Assembly: GCA_014529385.2 (NCBI GenBank)
Contig: CM043963.1
Span: forward strand, 96,230,912 to 96,294,911
Direction: 5' to 3'
DNA length: 64,000 nt
Origin: Adiantum capillus-veneris
Lineage: Eukaryota; Streptophyta; Polypodiopsida; Polypodiales; Pteridaceae
The first letter of the stretch is position 1. Every line of letters starts with the position of its first letter. Position numbers and translations under genes: made by a program. The notes below the pieces were generated by a model. The model worked only from the letters and a program-made list of their open reading frames with translations. It did not search any database and had not been told where the DNA came from. Positions 21,190 to 32,128 of the stretch are shown here, piece by piece.

Positions 21190-23179
21190 TGAGTAGCGTT
21201 AAATGGTAACCTTGCATTTGAACTACATTTCTACTCAAATGTACATATTTTTTATCAAAGTTTTAACCTAGTGTTCATTCTCTCTTTCCGTAATAGCTTT
21301 TTTCCATACAAACACCTTACCCTTCTTAGATCTTTATGCATTTACATCATATTTCTCTCTTCATGCTAAATGTAAATAGTAAACTTAATTCTACTCTTCT
21401 AGTTTTTTATTGCATATTATTTTAACTAATTACCTTTACTAATTTAAATAACTATCTACATCCCATAATTTGTAAATAAATAATTTATGGGCACTTATCT
21501 TACCCATCTTCTCTCAAGGGTAGGGTTAACCTTGTAGGCATTCCCTTCCCCACCACTATGTGACCCAACTCTTGGATCATTTACTTGTGTTGGTCAACAA
21601 ATCTTAAATATAATGTATATCCCCAATAAATCAAACTTTATTGGAGCCTACCTCATTTGTTTAAGGTGGATTCTCTTTTGAAAAAGCATGCTACACCTTG
21701 GATGCATGCTAAAGGGCCCCCTACAAGGAGACTTGGTTCAAAAGGTGTTTTGGATGCATCTTGAACACCTTAGCTCGTGGGTATACTTGAGGAACACTCC
21801 AAAATCAGCTTAAAAACTTTGAGAAGGTCAACTTTACTTTTTACAACACCCAATTCTGAGTTACAGGCTGAAAGTTATGGTGAAAACAAGGTGCTGCGGA
21901 CACTGTTACTGCAGGTCAAAGTTACAATCAGGTAAACCACAAAGGTGAAAAGTTTTCTTGACTTCTCCAACATTCTAAAATACCAATGGGGAGTTAAAAA
22001 CCACTTGCATGTGGAGGGGTCGGCTCAAGATGCTTCCAGAGACACAACAAACAGGATTGGGACACTTTACAGGAGCCACTGGAGGGACATCATGGTGGGG
22101 CCCACATACATTATCAACCTTTATGGAGCCTCCATGACTTAAAAGGATATTTTTAATGAAAAAATAAGTTCCTTATTTGCATAATTGAAGGAGTGGTCAA
22201 AAGGGAACCTAACTATGGTTAATTACCTACCCTAGTCAAGTTTAACCTAACCCAAGGTCTTGTACAGCTATAAAAAGGCCCTTTGGCAAGCACAAAAACA
22301 CACACACCTACTCCATTGCTGAAAATAATCTCCTCTAAGGTTAGGGAAGCCCTAATCTCTCTCTCCTCTTGTCTCCCTATCCATTTCCTAAGCTCGCTAT
22401 CATAAGCGGCACCATAGAGAGAGCATCAATATGCTATTGCTACCATTCTCTTGCAAACATTTCTCTTACCATACTCATCCCTAAATAAGGATTGTAGATT
22501 CTATATGAGAGCAAGGATATCAAGTTCAATGATCTATCTCATGGTTTGATCAACAAATTGTTGCAATTGGGGTGTCGTCGTCACACTTTTGCTCTAAACG
22601 CATGTAAAATTGGTAAGCATATCTTGGCAGCTTCTCATATTTTTTGCTCATTGGGTTGCTTGTTTGTTGAGAAAGTTTTTTGTGCACCATGGTGTCTATT
22701 TTCTTGGCTTCTCTCCTTATGTTGTGTGTAAGTAAGTCTTGGGGCTGCATAGATGGAGAAGAGCTCTCTATGCATGCCGCCTTATGTGTGTAAGTACTCT
22801 CTTCTTTTGGGAAAGGAAAGGAGTTGTCAAGTATTTGTGCATTATGGTGTTTTGAGTTTTGAGGTTTTGTGCTTGATTTTCTTAGAAGTATATGAGCACT
22901 AATATGGTGAAGGTCAATCTTTGCATGTGAGTTGGTGCAGTGTTCAAAGGGATTGCTTAAGGAGTGTGTGTTGAATGGTTGAAGGGCATTTTGTGTTGAA
23001 GCACATAAGGAAGGTGTGAGTGTGTGTGTGTGTGTGTGTTGTATATGGTTTGTTTTGGTTTCCTTCTTTCTCCATAAAAGAGGGTGGTGCCCCTAAGAAA
23101 TATGCGTGTGTAGAGTCTCACGGAGTGGTTGTCGGGTGGGAGCCTTGAGTTGAGCCCCATCTCAAAAAATCCGCTCTCA
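21190..23179 (+). mobile_element. Tat element 5' LTR
   Basis: TGAGTAGCG...CCGCTCTCA, 1990 bp. It contains a TATA box at 22269 and a short (GT)n near its 3' end. The start and end were set by comparison with 29284-31271. Confidence 0.93.
22269..22276 (+). promoter_or_regulatory. TATA box in Tat LTR
   Basis: TATAAAAA in the context CAGCTATAAAAAGGCCC; the same site is at 30363-30370 in the 3' LTR. The U3-R boundary is expected about 30 bp downstream, near GGCAAGCACAAAAACACAC. Confidence 0.7.
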
Positions 23180-23186
23180 TAAAAGT

Positions 23187-23202
23187 GGTACCCCCACTGA
23201 GG
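23187..23202 (+). promoter_or_regulatory. candidate primer-binding site of Tat element
   Basis: TGGTACCCCCACTGAG begins 7 bp after the LTR end and starts with the obligatory TGG. I could not match it to a particular tRNA, and it is not the initiator-Met type used by the other two LTR elements here. Confidence 0.4.
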
Positions 23203-23230
23203 AACTTTCCTATTGCCTTCTATTCTCCTC

Positions 23231-23443
23231 ATGAACAATAGAGTTGCACCATATGCTTTTCATTTTTCACAACGCATCGGAATTAACATTTGTGTAGATC
23301 GTAATTTTTTTTACCAACAACGCATTGTTTTTATGTTTGGAGCAGAAAGACTTGGTGAAATCTTGGCATCTCCAAATCCCATCATTCTTCCATTCATTAA
23401 TTATGATGATTCATTTGATGTCCATGTTTTTATTTTGTTTTGA
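23231..23443 (+). CDS. small leader ORF a of Tat element (70 aa)
   Basis: ATG at 23231 (MNNRVAPYAFHF) to the stop at 23441. The C-terminal half has MFGAERLGEILASPNP, IILPFINYDDSFDV and HVFILF. Its notable property is similarity to the next ORF: an ungapped alignment of the two 70-residue products gives 31 identical positions by my count, and both end in V-x-[VI]-FIL-x-stop. The product has no recognised domain. It lies between the 5' LTR and gag. The longer frame from 23213 would need a non-ATG start. Confidence 0.6.
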   Translation: MNNRVAPYAFHFSQRIGINICVDRNFFYQQRIVFMFGAERLGEILASPNPIILPFINYDDSFDVHVFILF

Positions 23444-23526
23444 GGCAGGGACAAGAGGTGCTTAGATAGCGATCCACTCAAAGGAAACTTTCTTCAAGAG
23501 AAAGAAAAAGGAGAACACATTGTCAC

Positions 23527-23739
23527 ATGAACCAACCTGGAGCTCCTTCTCCTTTTACACCCATAGCTCGTCAATCTGTGCACATCATAATTGCTACAAA
23601 ATTTAGATTTCAAGCAACCATTAGGAGAATTTTTGGACCCACTCGCCTTAATGAAATTAATGCCTCAATCAACCCTTTTATTTTGCCTATGATAAATTAT
23701 GAACTAACACTTGATGTATATATTTTCATTTTGATGTGA
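23527..23739 (+). CDS. small leader ORF b of Tat element (70 aa), paralogue of ORF a
   Basis: ATG at 23527 (MNQPGAPSPFTPIARQ) to TGA 23737. Shared blocks with ORF a are FG-x-x-RL-x-EI-x-AS-x-NP, ILP-x-INY and DV-x-x-FIL. Starts are 296 bp apart. Its stop overlaps the first possible codons of the gag frame. The pair looks like an ancient tandem duplication kept open, which suggests selection on at least one copy in the family. Confidence 0.6.
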   Translation: MNQPGAPSPFTPIARQSVHIIIATKFRFQATIRRIFGPTRLNEINASINPFILPMINYELTLDVYIFILM

Positions 23740-23792
23740 TCACTCATCGTAGTCAAAACTTTGTGGTACACAAACCTCCTTGTATTGTAAAA

Positions 23793-24578
23793 ATGTCAAG
23801 CACTTTTCCTACCTTTCATTCTAAAAATGGTGAGGATGCACAAGAATTTCTGGATAATTTGGAGATGGCACACCTCATCTCTGGGAGAGATCAAGAAGAG
23901 GTAAAGTTGCGTGCTTTTCCACTCGTTCTCAAAGGGGAGGCTAAGGCATGGTACGAGTCCTTGCAACCTCAAAACAAAACCAATTGGGAGAGGCTACGTG
24001 CAATTTTTCTTGCCAAATTTGGGCAAGGAGATACTCCAAAGGGTCTTTGGAATTGCCTACTTCAACATAAACAGGTATTCCTTGAAGACTACCCATCTTA
24101 TGAGGCCGTTTTCCTTAACCTATGGGATAGATGGGAGGCTACCTTACAAAACCAAGGTGGTGCACCAAACTTTCTAAAGAAAGATAGGTTCATGGCTGGC
24201 TTGTATCCAATTTTGAAGAACAAGGTAGAGTTAAAATTCCCATCAACATTTGAGGAAGAATGTGAGGTGGCCATGGTCAAATTCAAGAAGTTAAATTTTC
24301 AAGCACATAGAACAAGGGACCTAAATGAAGTCATTGAGAGGGATTCTTCACCAAGCATGGGAGCACAAGTTAGGGGCTCTCTTGCCCAAACTTCACAAAT
24401 AGGGGAAGGATCACAACAAGAGATCTTGCAAAGATTAACTCAACAACTAGAGAGTCTCACCTTGAATCTAGTGCAGGGCCTACCCCAACAACGACAACCA
24501 AGAGAAGGGAATCGCAATCAACGACGTCAAGCACAAGAGTTGAGATGCTGGAATTGCAACGAAGTTGGTCATGTATAA
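23793..24578 (+). pseudogene. Tat element gag
   Basis: ATG 23793 (MSSTFPTFHSKNGED) is the first ATG in a frame open from 23736. It has the retrotransposon gag signature LRAFPLVLKGEAKAWYESLQ, NWERLRAIFLAKFG and a Q-rich tail. The zinc knuckle CWNCNEVGH (~24547-24573) runs into TAA. The rest (YNCPHPRR) is in the next frame, so a small indel breaks the knuckle and the gag-pol frame. Confidence 0.88.
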
Positions 24579-25572
24579 TTGCCCTCACCCTCGAAGGCTT
24601 CCAGGGGACATATACCCTCCTAGACCCCCTCCGCTCATGGTGCAGCAAGAGCATGCTCAAGCCCCGCAAATTCTTCGTCGACCACCACCACCTCCAGTGG
24701 CAAACATCCCTCCTGTCCCACCAGTGGAGGAAGAGAGAGGAGTAAACGTCATAAAGTTGGAAGAGGAGATAGAGGTGAGCCCTATACATTTTGATGTTAT
24801 GCCAGCAGAAAAGCGCACAAGAGCACACAACAAGGATGAAGACACAAGGAATGAAGAGTCAGAACCTGCAAGGAAGGAGAGGAAGAAAAAGTCAAAGAAG
24901 GAGGAAGGAGGCAAGAAGCAGAGGTCAAGGCGAAGGGAGATCGGCATCAATGATTTTCCATTAGGAAAGAATATGGAACCCTACAACATCTTAGAAGATT
25001 TGCAAACTCAAAAGCCCAATATTTCTTGGCCTCAACTCCTACATCTATCACCCAAGGTGAGAAAGCACTGGTCCAAACTTGTAAGCACAAGACTCCCAAG
25101 AAAGAAAGAAAAGGTGACAGTAAAGGCATTGACTTCAAATCCACAACAAGATGTGGAACCTATTGTAGATGCTTATGTAAGGGGTAGGAAGGTATCCAAT
25201 GTGTATGTTGATGGTGGAGCACAAATGTGTGTGATCACGGAAAGAGCCATGAATAGACTAGGGCTTGAAATCACTAAATCCTCTAATTGTCAAGCTAGGC
25301 TGGCCAACAATGCAAGTGTGTAGTGCCTAGGGATCATCGAGAATGTAAAAGTTTCTGTATGTAATATAGATGCACGTGTGGACATGTATGTTATGCCAGC
25401 CAAGGGGGAGGGCTATCCCATCATCCTAGGGAGGCCTTGGCTCATTGCTGTGAATGCAGATCAAAAATGGGGACGAGGACAATTGATTCTCAAAAAGGGG
25501 CAACATGTAGTATACGATTGGCATGAAGGAAAGCAACTCGACATCAACTATGAGACCACAGCTGATGAATAA
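24565..25572 (+). pseudogene. Tat element gag C-terminus and protease
   Basis: Continues gag after the frameshift. A proline-rich stretch (~24600-24720) is followed by a Lys/Arg-rich basic block (ERKKKSKKEEGGKKQRSRRR, 24880-24940), NLS- or RNA-binding-like. The aspartic protease follows with NVYVDGGAQMCVITERAM (catalytic D in DGGA, ~25207-25218) and the hydrophobic IILGRPWL flap partner (~25420). Stops TAG 25321 and TAA 25570 interrupt it. The DGG in place of DSG/DTG is a variant seen in some plant gypsy proteases (family knowledge). Confidence 0.85.
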
Positions 25573-25644
25573 AGTGAAGAGAGTTTTGGCTCAAGCGACG
25601 AGGAAAGTTCAACCACTACATCCAATAGCGAAGAAGAATCATCT

Positions 25645-27222
25645 TTGGAGGTAATGGGAATCATCTTCAACACATCAAAAACTCCATCAATAGAGGTTGA
25701 CCCAACAAAGGAGCAAACAAAGGATGACAAAGGTGACCACAAGCACTTTGAAGACTTTGAGAGGATGCTTGCAAAAGATCTTACCCCTGAGGAGAAGCGG
25801 TCCTACATCGATATGCTCAAGAGGTATCCCAATTTGTTTATCATTGATTACTCACAAATTAGAGGTGTGGATGTTATAGAGCATGGCATAGAATTAAAAC
25901 CAGGTACTAAACCTGTAGCTCAAAAGCTAAGGCGCCTAGGAAAAATACAACAAGAGGCACTTTTGACAGAGGTTAACCGACTCCTCAAAGTTGGTTTCAT
26001 TTACCCTGTGTCTAACTCTGAGTGGGTGTCCCCAATTGTAGTAACCCCTAAAAAGAACGAAAAATGGAGGGTCTGTGTTGACTACAAACCGCTCAATGCT
26101 GCAACAAAGAGGGATCATTTTCCTCTTCCTTTCCAAGATGAAATCTTAAACGAAGTAGCCGGCTATGAATGTTACACAGTGTGTGATGGGTATTCAGGGT
26201 ATTTTCAAATCAGAATAGCAGAAGAAGATCAGTTAAAAACCACTTTCATCACACCTTGGGGTTGCTTTGCCTATAGAGTGATGCCATTTGGGCTCACAAA
26301 TGCTCCTAGTACCTTTATAAGGTTTACAACTCTTGTCTTTCAGCCCTTCTTTGGAAAGTCAATTAGGGTTTTTATGGATGACTTCTGTATCTATAGTAGC
26401 CAAAGACTTCATTGCCAAAAAGTTGAGGAGGGGCTTAGGAGGCTTCATCAATTTGGGGGACAGCTTAATCCTGAGAAGTGTCACATTGCAGAGTCACAAG
26501 TGGTATTGCTAGGTCATGTGGTTTCTTTGCAAGGAATTCAAGTGGATCCATCAAAAGTAAATGCTCTCTTGTCACTACAACCACCAACGACAACCAAGGA
26601 GCTCATGACTTTCAACCACAAAGTAAGGTACATGTCTCGTTTCATTCACCTTCTAGCGGAAGCTATTGCACCTTTGCACAAGCTAGCAAACAAACCCACA
26701 TTTGAATGGAAAGAGGAACACGAATTATGCTTTACTGAAGTAAAGGGTATTCTCAACTCTCTTCCAACAATAATGCCACCAAATCCAAAGGATACATATT
26801 ACATCACGCCAAGTGTAGGAATGGAGGCCATCGGTGTAGTTCTCATGCAAAAAGACCCAAAAACATGCTACATGAGGCCAGTATACTTTGCAAGCAAAGT
26901 CATGACCGCTGCAGAGAAGGGCTACACCGATATGGAGAAGGTGGTATTCACAATTATGTTTGCGGTAAGAAAGTTCCGATCATATCTCTTACCTGCACCA
27001 TTTGTCATTCTCACCATGGAAAACAATTTACCATATGTTGTGCAACACATGAGCCTCTCATCTAGGATAGCCAAATGGGTTCTAGAACTTCAAGAGTTCG
27101 AATACACTTTTCTTGTGGAAGATAGCACAAGGGCAGGTCTTGCAGACATTCTCACATACAAAGTGAGAGAAAGGAAAGAGTCACCAAAGGCAGGAGACAA
27201 AGCTACACCACAAAATAATGAG
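25645..27222 (+). pseudogene. Tat element reverse transcriptase and first RNase H
   Basis: RT motifs in order: VGFIYPVSNSEWVSPIVVTP, KNEKWRVCVDYKPLNAATKR, DGYSGYFQIRIAEEDQLKTT, CFAYRVMPFGLTNAPSTFIR and the catalytic FMDDFCIYS (26370-26396). Connection and RNase H follow: LLGHVVSLQGIQVDPSKV, FEWKEEHELCFTEVKGIL, PVYFASKVMTAAEKGYTDME, VRKFRSYLL. In this first RNase H the initial Asp is not at its usual place (TYYITPSVGMEAIG), suggesting a degenerate active site, as reported for elements that gained a second RNase H. The frame is open for over 1.6 kb, ending at TGA 27271. Confidence 0.93.
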
Positions 27223-27640
27223 GAGGAGATGGACAATGCACACATTTTGTGCTTTGATGGAGCTTATCGATGACAACACGATCAGGCAGCAGGGGGGGTT
27301 CTTATTCTAAGTCCACAAAGGGAAGTTCTTGTTAGGAAAGGTATCACCTTGGAAAATGTTCATTCTAATAATGAGGCTGAGTATGTCACCTTAAAGTTGG
27401 GGCTTGAAGAATGCAGAAAACTTGGCATCGAAAGACTTATAATAAGAGGTGATTCCTTACTAGTTATTAGGCAAATCCAAGGGATATGGAAGTGCAAGAA
27501 CCCTACTCTAGTGGAGTGGCTTAGACAGGTGAAGTCTTTGATAAAGAACTTTGAAGCTACACAGGTACAGCATGTTGTGAGAACCCTCAACAAGGAAGCA
27601 GATTATCTTGCCAATGAGAAACTTCAGATCATGGTGGGAG
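27223..27640 (+). pseudogene. Tat element second (archaeal-like) RNase H
   Basis: HILCFDGAYR, then (after TGA 27271) GGVLILSPQREVL, NNEAEYVTLKLGLEECRKLG, LIIRGDSLLVIRQIQG and RTLNKEADYLANEK. The four acidic residues D (CFDGA), E (NNEAEY), D (RGDS) and D (KEADYLA) fit the RNase H D-E-D-D set. Position after the first RNase H and before integrase defines the Tat-clade dual-RNase H layout. Only the TGA breaks it. Confidence 0.9.
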
Positions 27641-29100
27641 GTGTGAAGCTCTACGAACCAAAGTACCAAGGCCAAGAGGAATTGAAGGACATCATATTTT
27701 TCCTCCAAACTGGTGAGTGCCCTAAACACTTGGATAAAGTGCAAAGGCATAGGTTGGTAAAAAAGGCAACTCCTTACCAACTCATAGGAGATGATCTGTA
27801 TCATAAAGGGAAAGATTTGGTGCTAAGAAGGATGCCCTCTATTCAAGAAATAGAGAGAATCCTCTTTTCATGCCATGATGATGTCTGTGGGGGTCATTTT
27901 TCTCATGATATTACAAACAGGAAGATTTTGCAAGCAGGGTTTGTTTGGCCAAGTCTACATCGTGATGTCCAACATTGGAGTAAGTCATGCAAAGGTTGTC
28001 AGATTGCTGGAGATCGACGAATCACTTATGAGCCTCGAGTTCCAATAATTTCATATGGTCCTTTTGAGAAGTGGGGTGTGGATGCAATAGGCCCCTTACC
28101 TCGCACATCTACCGGGAAGGTCTTCATCATTGTGGGAGTAGATTACATGACACGATGGGCGGAGGCAGCAAGTACAACATGAATTACAGCCGAGGAGGTA
28201 TCAAAATTTATCTTTGATCACATATGCAGTAGATTCGGCACACCATTAGAGATTTTGTCAGATCAGGGTCCAGGGTTTAGAGCAGAGCTCCTAGATAATC
28301 TTTTGACAAAGTTAAAAGTCAAACATTTGCATTCTACACCTTACTACCCTCAGTGCAATGGGTTGGTTGAAAAGGTGAATTGAATGATATGTAAAATCAT
28401 TTCTAAGCAGGTTGCAGATCGACCAAACGACTGGGATCGCCATTTGACCGCAGCTCTATGGGCATACAGAACATCTTTCAAGGTATCCACTCAATTCACT
28501 CCTTTTCATTTGGTATATGGACAGGAGGCACTCCTTCCTATTGAGGTGGAGATTGCAAGCCTACGCATTCTCTCACGGGGAGGAAAGAGGCCAAAAGAAG
28601 CTTTGTAGGAAAGAATTTTAGATCTTCAACGACTTGAGCTTGATAGAGAACAGTCCATCGACTATTACATTGCCCAAGCCACAAGCCAAAGGGACAAAAT
28701 CAACAAGAAGCTCAAGTGGAAAGGATTGAAGGAAGGTATGTTGGTTCTTCGCTATGATAACCGACTTGATACTCGACTTGACAAAAAGTTTTTGCAAAGA
28801 TGGGAGGCACCTTTCATGATAAAAACAAAGTTTGGGAATGGTAGTTACAGATTAGCAGATTTATCAGGAAAACTCCACAAGAGCAGAGTCAATGGATGGA
28901 GATTAAAGACCTACTTTCAACGTATCAATCCGTTGATAGGAAGTCATCTACCTACATCGTCTAAGCTCCAAATTGGCATGGCTCCCTTCTGCTTGGCAAA
29001 TGCTCCACCTATTTTTAAAGGTTTGATGTGCAAAGAAGAACCAGCCTTGGAATCTCAACATACCCAAAGCAACCCTCCCATCTCCGATTTATGGGATTGA
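27641..29100 (+). pseudogene. Tat element integrase
   Basis: The HHCC finger is seen as H-x-DVCGGHFSHD... with CKGCQIAGD (~27870-28015). The catalytic core has WGVDAIGPLPRTSTG (D1), ILSDQGPGF (D2) and CNGLVEKVN (E). TSFKVSTQFTPFHLVYGQEA and PIEVEIASLRIL follow, then the C-terminal GSYRLADLSGKLHKSRVNGW. No chromodomain is seen after it, as expected for Tat. Stops TGA 28180, TGA 28381 and TAG 28606. Translation ends at TGA 29098. Confidence 0.92.
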
Positions 29101-29149
29101 GGTAATGAAAAGCAGGTCTAATGGAGTAAAAGAGTGTATATCGCTCCTC

Positions 29150-29283
29150 CTTTTTTTAGAAAAATAAGAAAAAAAAGAAAAAAAAAGAAGAAAAAAAAAA
29201 GAAAAAAAAAAAAGGAAAAGGAAAAAACTCTTTTGTTTCATCTAGGATCATGAATGATCCTAGATGAAGGGGGAGGGCTAATA
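29150..29283 (+). promoter_or_regulatory. A-rich purine tract, perfect stem-loop and PPT of Tat element
   Basis: A 70-base A/G run (29156-29227) is followed by a perfect inverted repeat. TTCATCTAGGATCAT (29237-29251) and ATGATCCTAGATGAA (29254-29268) are separated by GA only. GAAGGGGGAGGG (29266-29277) is the polypurine tract and TGAG of the LTR starts at 29284. The hairpin overlaps the first bases of the PPT, so it could affect priming, packaging or termination. Confidence 0.85.
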
Positions 29284-31271
29284 TGAGTAGCGTTAAATGG
29301 TAACCTTGCATTTGAACTACATTTCTACTCAAATGTGCATATTTTTTATCAAAGTTTTAACCTAGTGTTCATTCTCTCTTTACGTAATAGCCTTTTTCCA
29401 TACAAACACCTTACCCTTCTTAGATCTTTATGCATTTACATCATATTTCTCTCTTCATGCTAAATGTAAATAGTAAACTTAATTCTACTCTCCTAGTTTT
29501 TTACTACATATTATTTTAACTAATTACCTTTACTAATTTAAATAACTATCTACATCCCATAATTTGTAAATAAATAATTTATGGGCACTTATCTTACCCA
29601 TCTTCTCTCAAGGGTAGGGTTAACCTTGTAGGCCTTCCCTTCCCCACCACTATGTGACACAACTCTTGGATCATTTACTTGTGTTGGTCAACAAATCTTA
29701 AATATAATGTATATCCCCAATAAATCAAACTATATTGGAGCCTACCTCATTTGTTTAAGGTGGATTCTCTTTTGAAAAAGCATGCTACACCTTGGATGCA
29801 TGTTAAAGGGCCCCCTACAAGGAGACTTGGTTCAAAAGGTATTTTGGATGCATCTTGAACGCCTTAGCTCATGGGTATACTTGAGGAACACTCCAAAATC
29901 AGCCTAAACACTTTGAGAAGGTCAACTTTGCCTTTTACAGCACCCAATTCTGAGTTACAGGCTGAAAGTTATGGTGAAAACAAGGTGCTGCGGACACTGT
30001 TACTGCAGGTCAAAGTTACAATCAGGTAAACCACAAAGGTGAAAAGTTTTTTTGACTTCTCCAACATTCTAAAATACCAATGGGGAGTTAAAAACCACTT
30101 GCATGTGGAGGGGTCGGCTCAAGATGCTTCCAGAGACACAACAAACAGGATGGGGACACTCTGCAGGAGCCACTGGAGGGACATCATGGTGGGGCCCACA
30201 TACATTATCAACCCTTATGGAGCCTCCACGACTTAAAAGGCTATTTTTAATGAAAAAATAAGTCCCTTATTTGCATAATTGAAGGAGTGGTCAAAAGGGA
30301 ACCTAACTATGGTTAATTACCTACCCTAGTCAAGTTTAACCTAACCCAAGGTCTTGTACAGCTATAAAAAGGCCCTTTGGCAAGCACAAAAACACACACA
30401 CCTACTCCATTGCTTCAAATAAGCTCCTCTAAGGTTAGGGAAGCCCTAATCTCTCTCTCATCTTGTCTCCCTATCCATTTCCTAAGCTCGCTATCATAAG
30501 CTGCACCATAGAGAGAGCATCAATATGCTATTGCTACCATTGTCTTGCAAACATTTCTCTTACCATACTCATCCCTAAATAAGGATTGTAGATTCTATAT
30601 GAGAGCAAGGATATCAAGTTCAATGATCTATCTCATGGTTTGATCAACAAATTGTTGCAATTGGGGTGTCGTCGTCACACTTTTGCTCTAAACGCATGTA
30701 AAATTGGTAAGCATATCTTGGCAGCTTCTCATATTTTTTGCTCATTGGGTTGCTTGTTTGTTGAGAAAGTTTTTTGTGCACCATGGTGTTTATTTGCTTG
30801 GCTTCTCTCCTTATGTTGTGTGTAAGTAAGTCTTTGGGCTACATAGATGGAGAAGAGCTCTCTATGCATGCCGCCTTATGTGTGTAATTACTCTCTTCTT
30901 TTGGGAAAGGAAAGGAGTTGTCAAGTATTTGTGCATTATGGTGTTTTGAGTTTTGAGGTTTTGTGCTTGCTTTTCTTAGAAGTATATGAGCACTAATATG
31001 GTGAAGGTCAATCTTTGCATGTGAGTTGGTGCGGTGTTCAAAGGGATTGCTTAAGGAGTGTGTGTTGAATGGTTGTAGGGCATTTTGTGTTGAAGCACAT
31101 AAGGAAGGTGTGAGTGTGTGTGTGTGTGTGTTGTATATGGTTTGTTTTGGTTTCCTTCTTTCTCCATAAAAGAGGGTGGTGCCCCTAAGAAATATGTGTG
31201 TGTAGGGTCTCATGGAGTGGTTGTCGGGTGGGAGCCTTGAGTTGAGCCCCATCTCAAAAAATCCGCTCTCA
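29284..31271 (+). mobile_element. Tat element 3' LTR
   Basis: TGAGTAGCG...CCGCTCTCA, 1988 bp, nearly identical to the 5' LTR. TATA box at 30363-30370. Followed by GTAG. Confidence 0.93.
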
Positions 31272-31859
31272 GTAGTTATGGTCCCACGTTCCCTATAGTG
31301 GCACACGATAGGTGGGTTGGATAAGGCTTTGGAGTGCGGACGATGAGGTTTGGGGTTCAAGGCATGATGGGATGCCTTGCAACCCTATTTTTTTATGTTC
31401 TATGAAGGTCAATCAACGGTGGATTAAATGGGGGCCATTTTGACTCTCCTCTCGTGGCCTTTATAGACGAGGATTGCCATCCCCCCGAACACCCGTCGCC
31501 TACACTTTCCTTTGAGCATTACAACAACCTCCATGCCAAAGAGAAGAGAAGAGAGAGATTCAATGCTTCATGGTCTCTATCCCCCTCGTCGGTATGTAGC
31601 AAGGAGCATTGGGATAAACCTGGTTCCACAACACTTGTCGCTTAGAGATAGAGGCCCAAAGGAGCCCATTGCTGCCTCAACCTATCCCCCTTTGGCCTCA
31701 TAAACACCAACATCTGTCTTGTGCCAACCTACTCTCTTAACATCGAGTCCACTTTAGGTAGTGAGGCTTCTCCTTGTGACGATCGTGGAACCCCTTCCCC
31801 TCGATTCACTGCCTGCACAAATGTGTACAGAAACACTCGTTGGCAGAAAACAAATGAAT

Positions 31860-31946
<87 letters not shown>

Positions 31947-32128
31947 GTGCAGGCATGACTAACAAGCTCGCGACATGGAGCAGTAGAAGACATCCTACCC
32001 ATAGGCTACATACTCGCGAGAGTTTGCAAAGAGAGAATTAATGCCTCTACTGTCCTCCCCCTTGCATTACGGCACCTCCCGGACTCCACTTGTGTGACTC
32101 CCTCTGTAATGGAATATGTCTATGACAT
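31272..32128. other. spacer between Tat and G1 elements with (GA)n at 31859-31942
   Basis: A long GA microsatellite (~84 bp, one AA interruption) is the only structure. Reading frames at 31454-31703 show no domain. Confidence 0.6.

Larger units (their letters stand above)
21190..31271 (+). mobile_element. Tat-type Ty3/gypsy element, nearly complete (10.1 kb)
   Basis: Two ~1990-bp LTRs in direct orientation (21190-23179, 29284-31271) start TGAGTAGCG and end CCGCTCTCA. They bracket gag, protease, RT, RNase H, a second RNase H, integrase and a PPT, in that order. The flanks share GTAG (or GTAGT with one T lost), consistent with a 4-5 bp target-site duplication. LTRs differ by eye only in scattered bases and a 2-bp GT-repeat change, so insertion is fairly recent. 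The extra archaeal-like RNase H between RNase H and integrase is known for the Tat clade. Six in-frame stops and one frameshift make this copy non-autonomous. Confidence 0.93.

Noticed and set aside
23736-23792. Gag start upstream of the ATG at 23793
   Set aside because: The open frame begins there only with a GTG and overlaps the stop of small ORF b; the ATG at 23793 begins the conserved part.
21186-31275. Firm 5-bp target-site duplication for the Tat element
   Set aside because: Only GTAG is shared with certainty; the fifth base depends on assuming a lost T.
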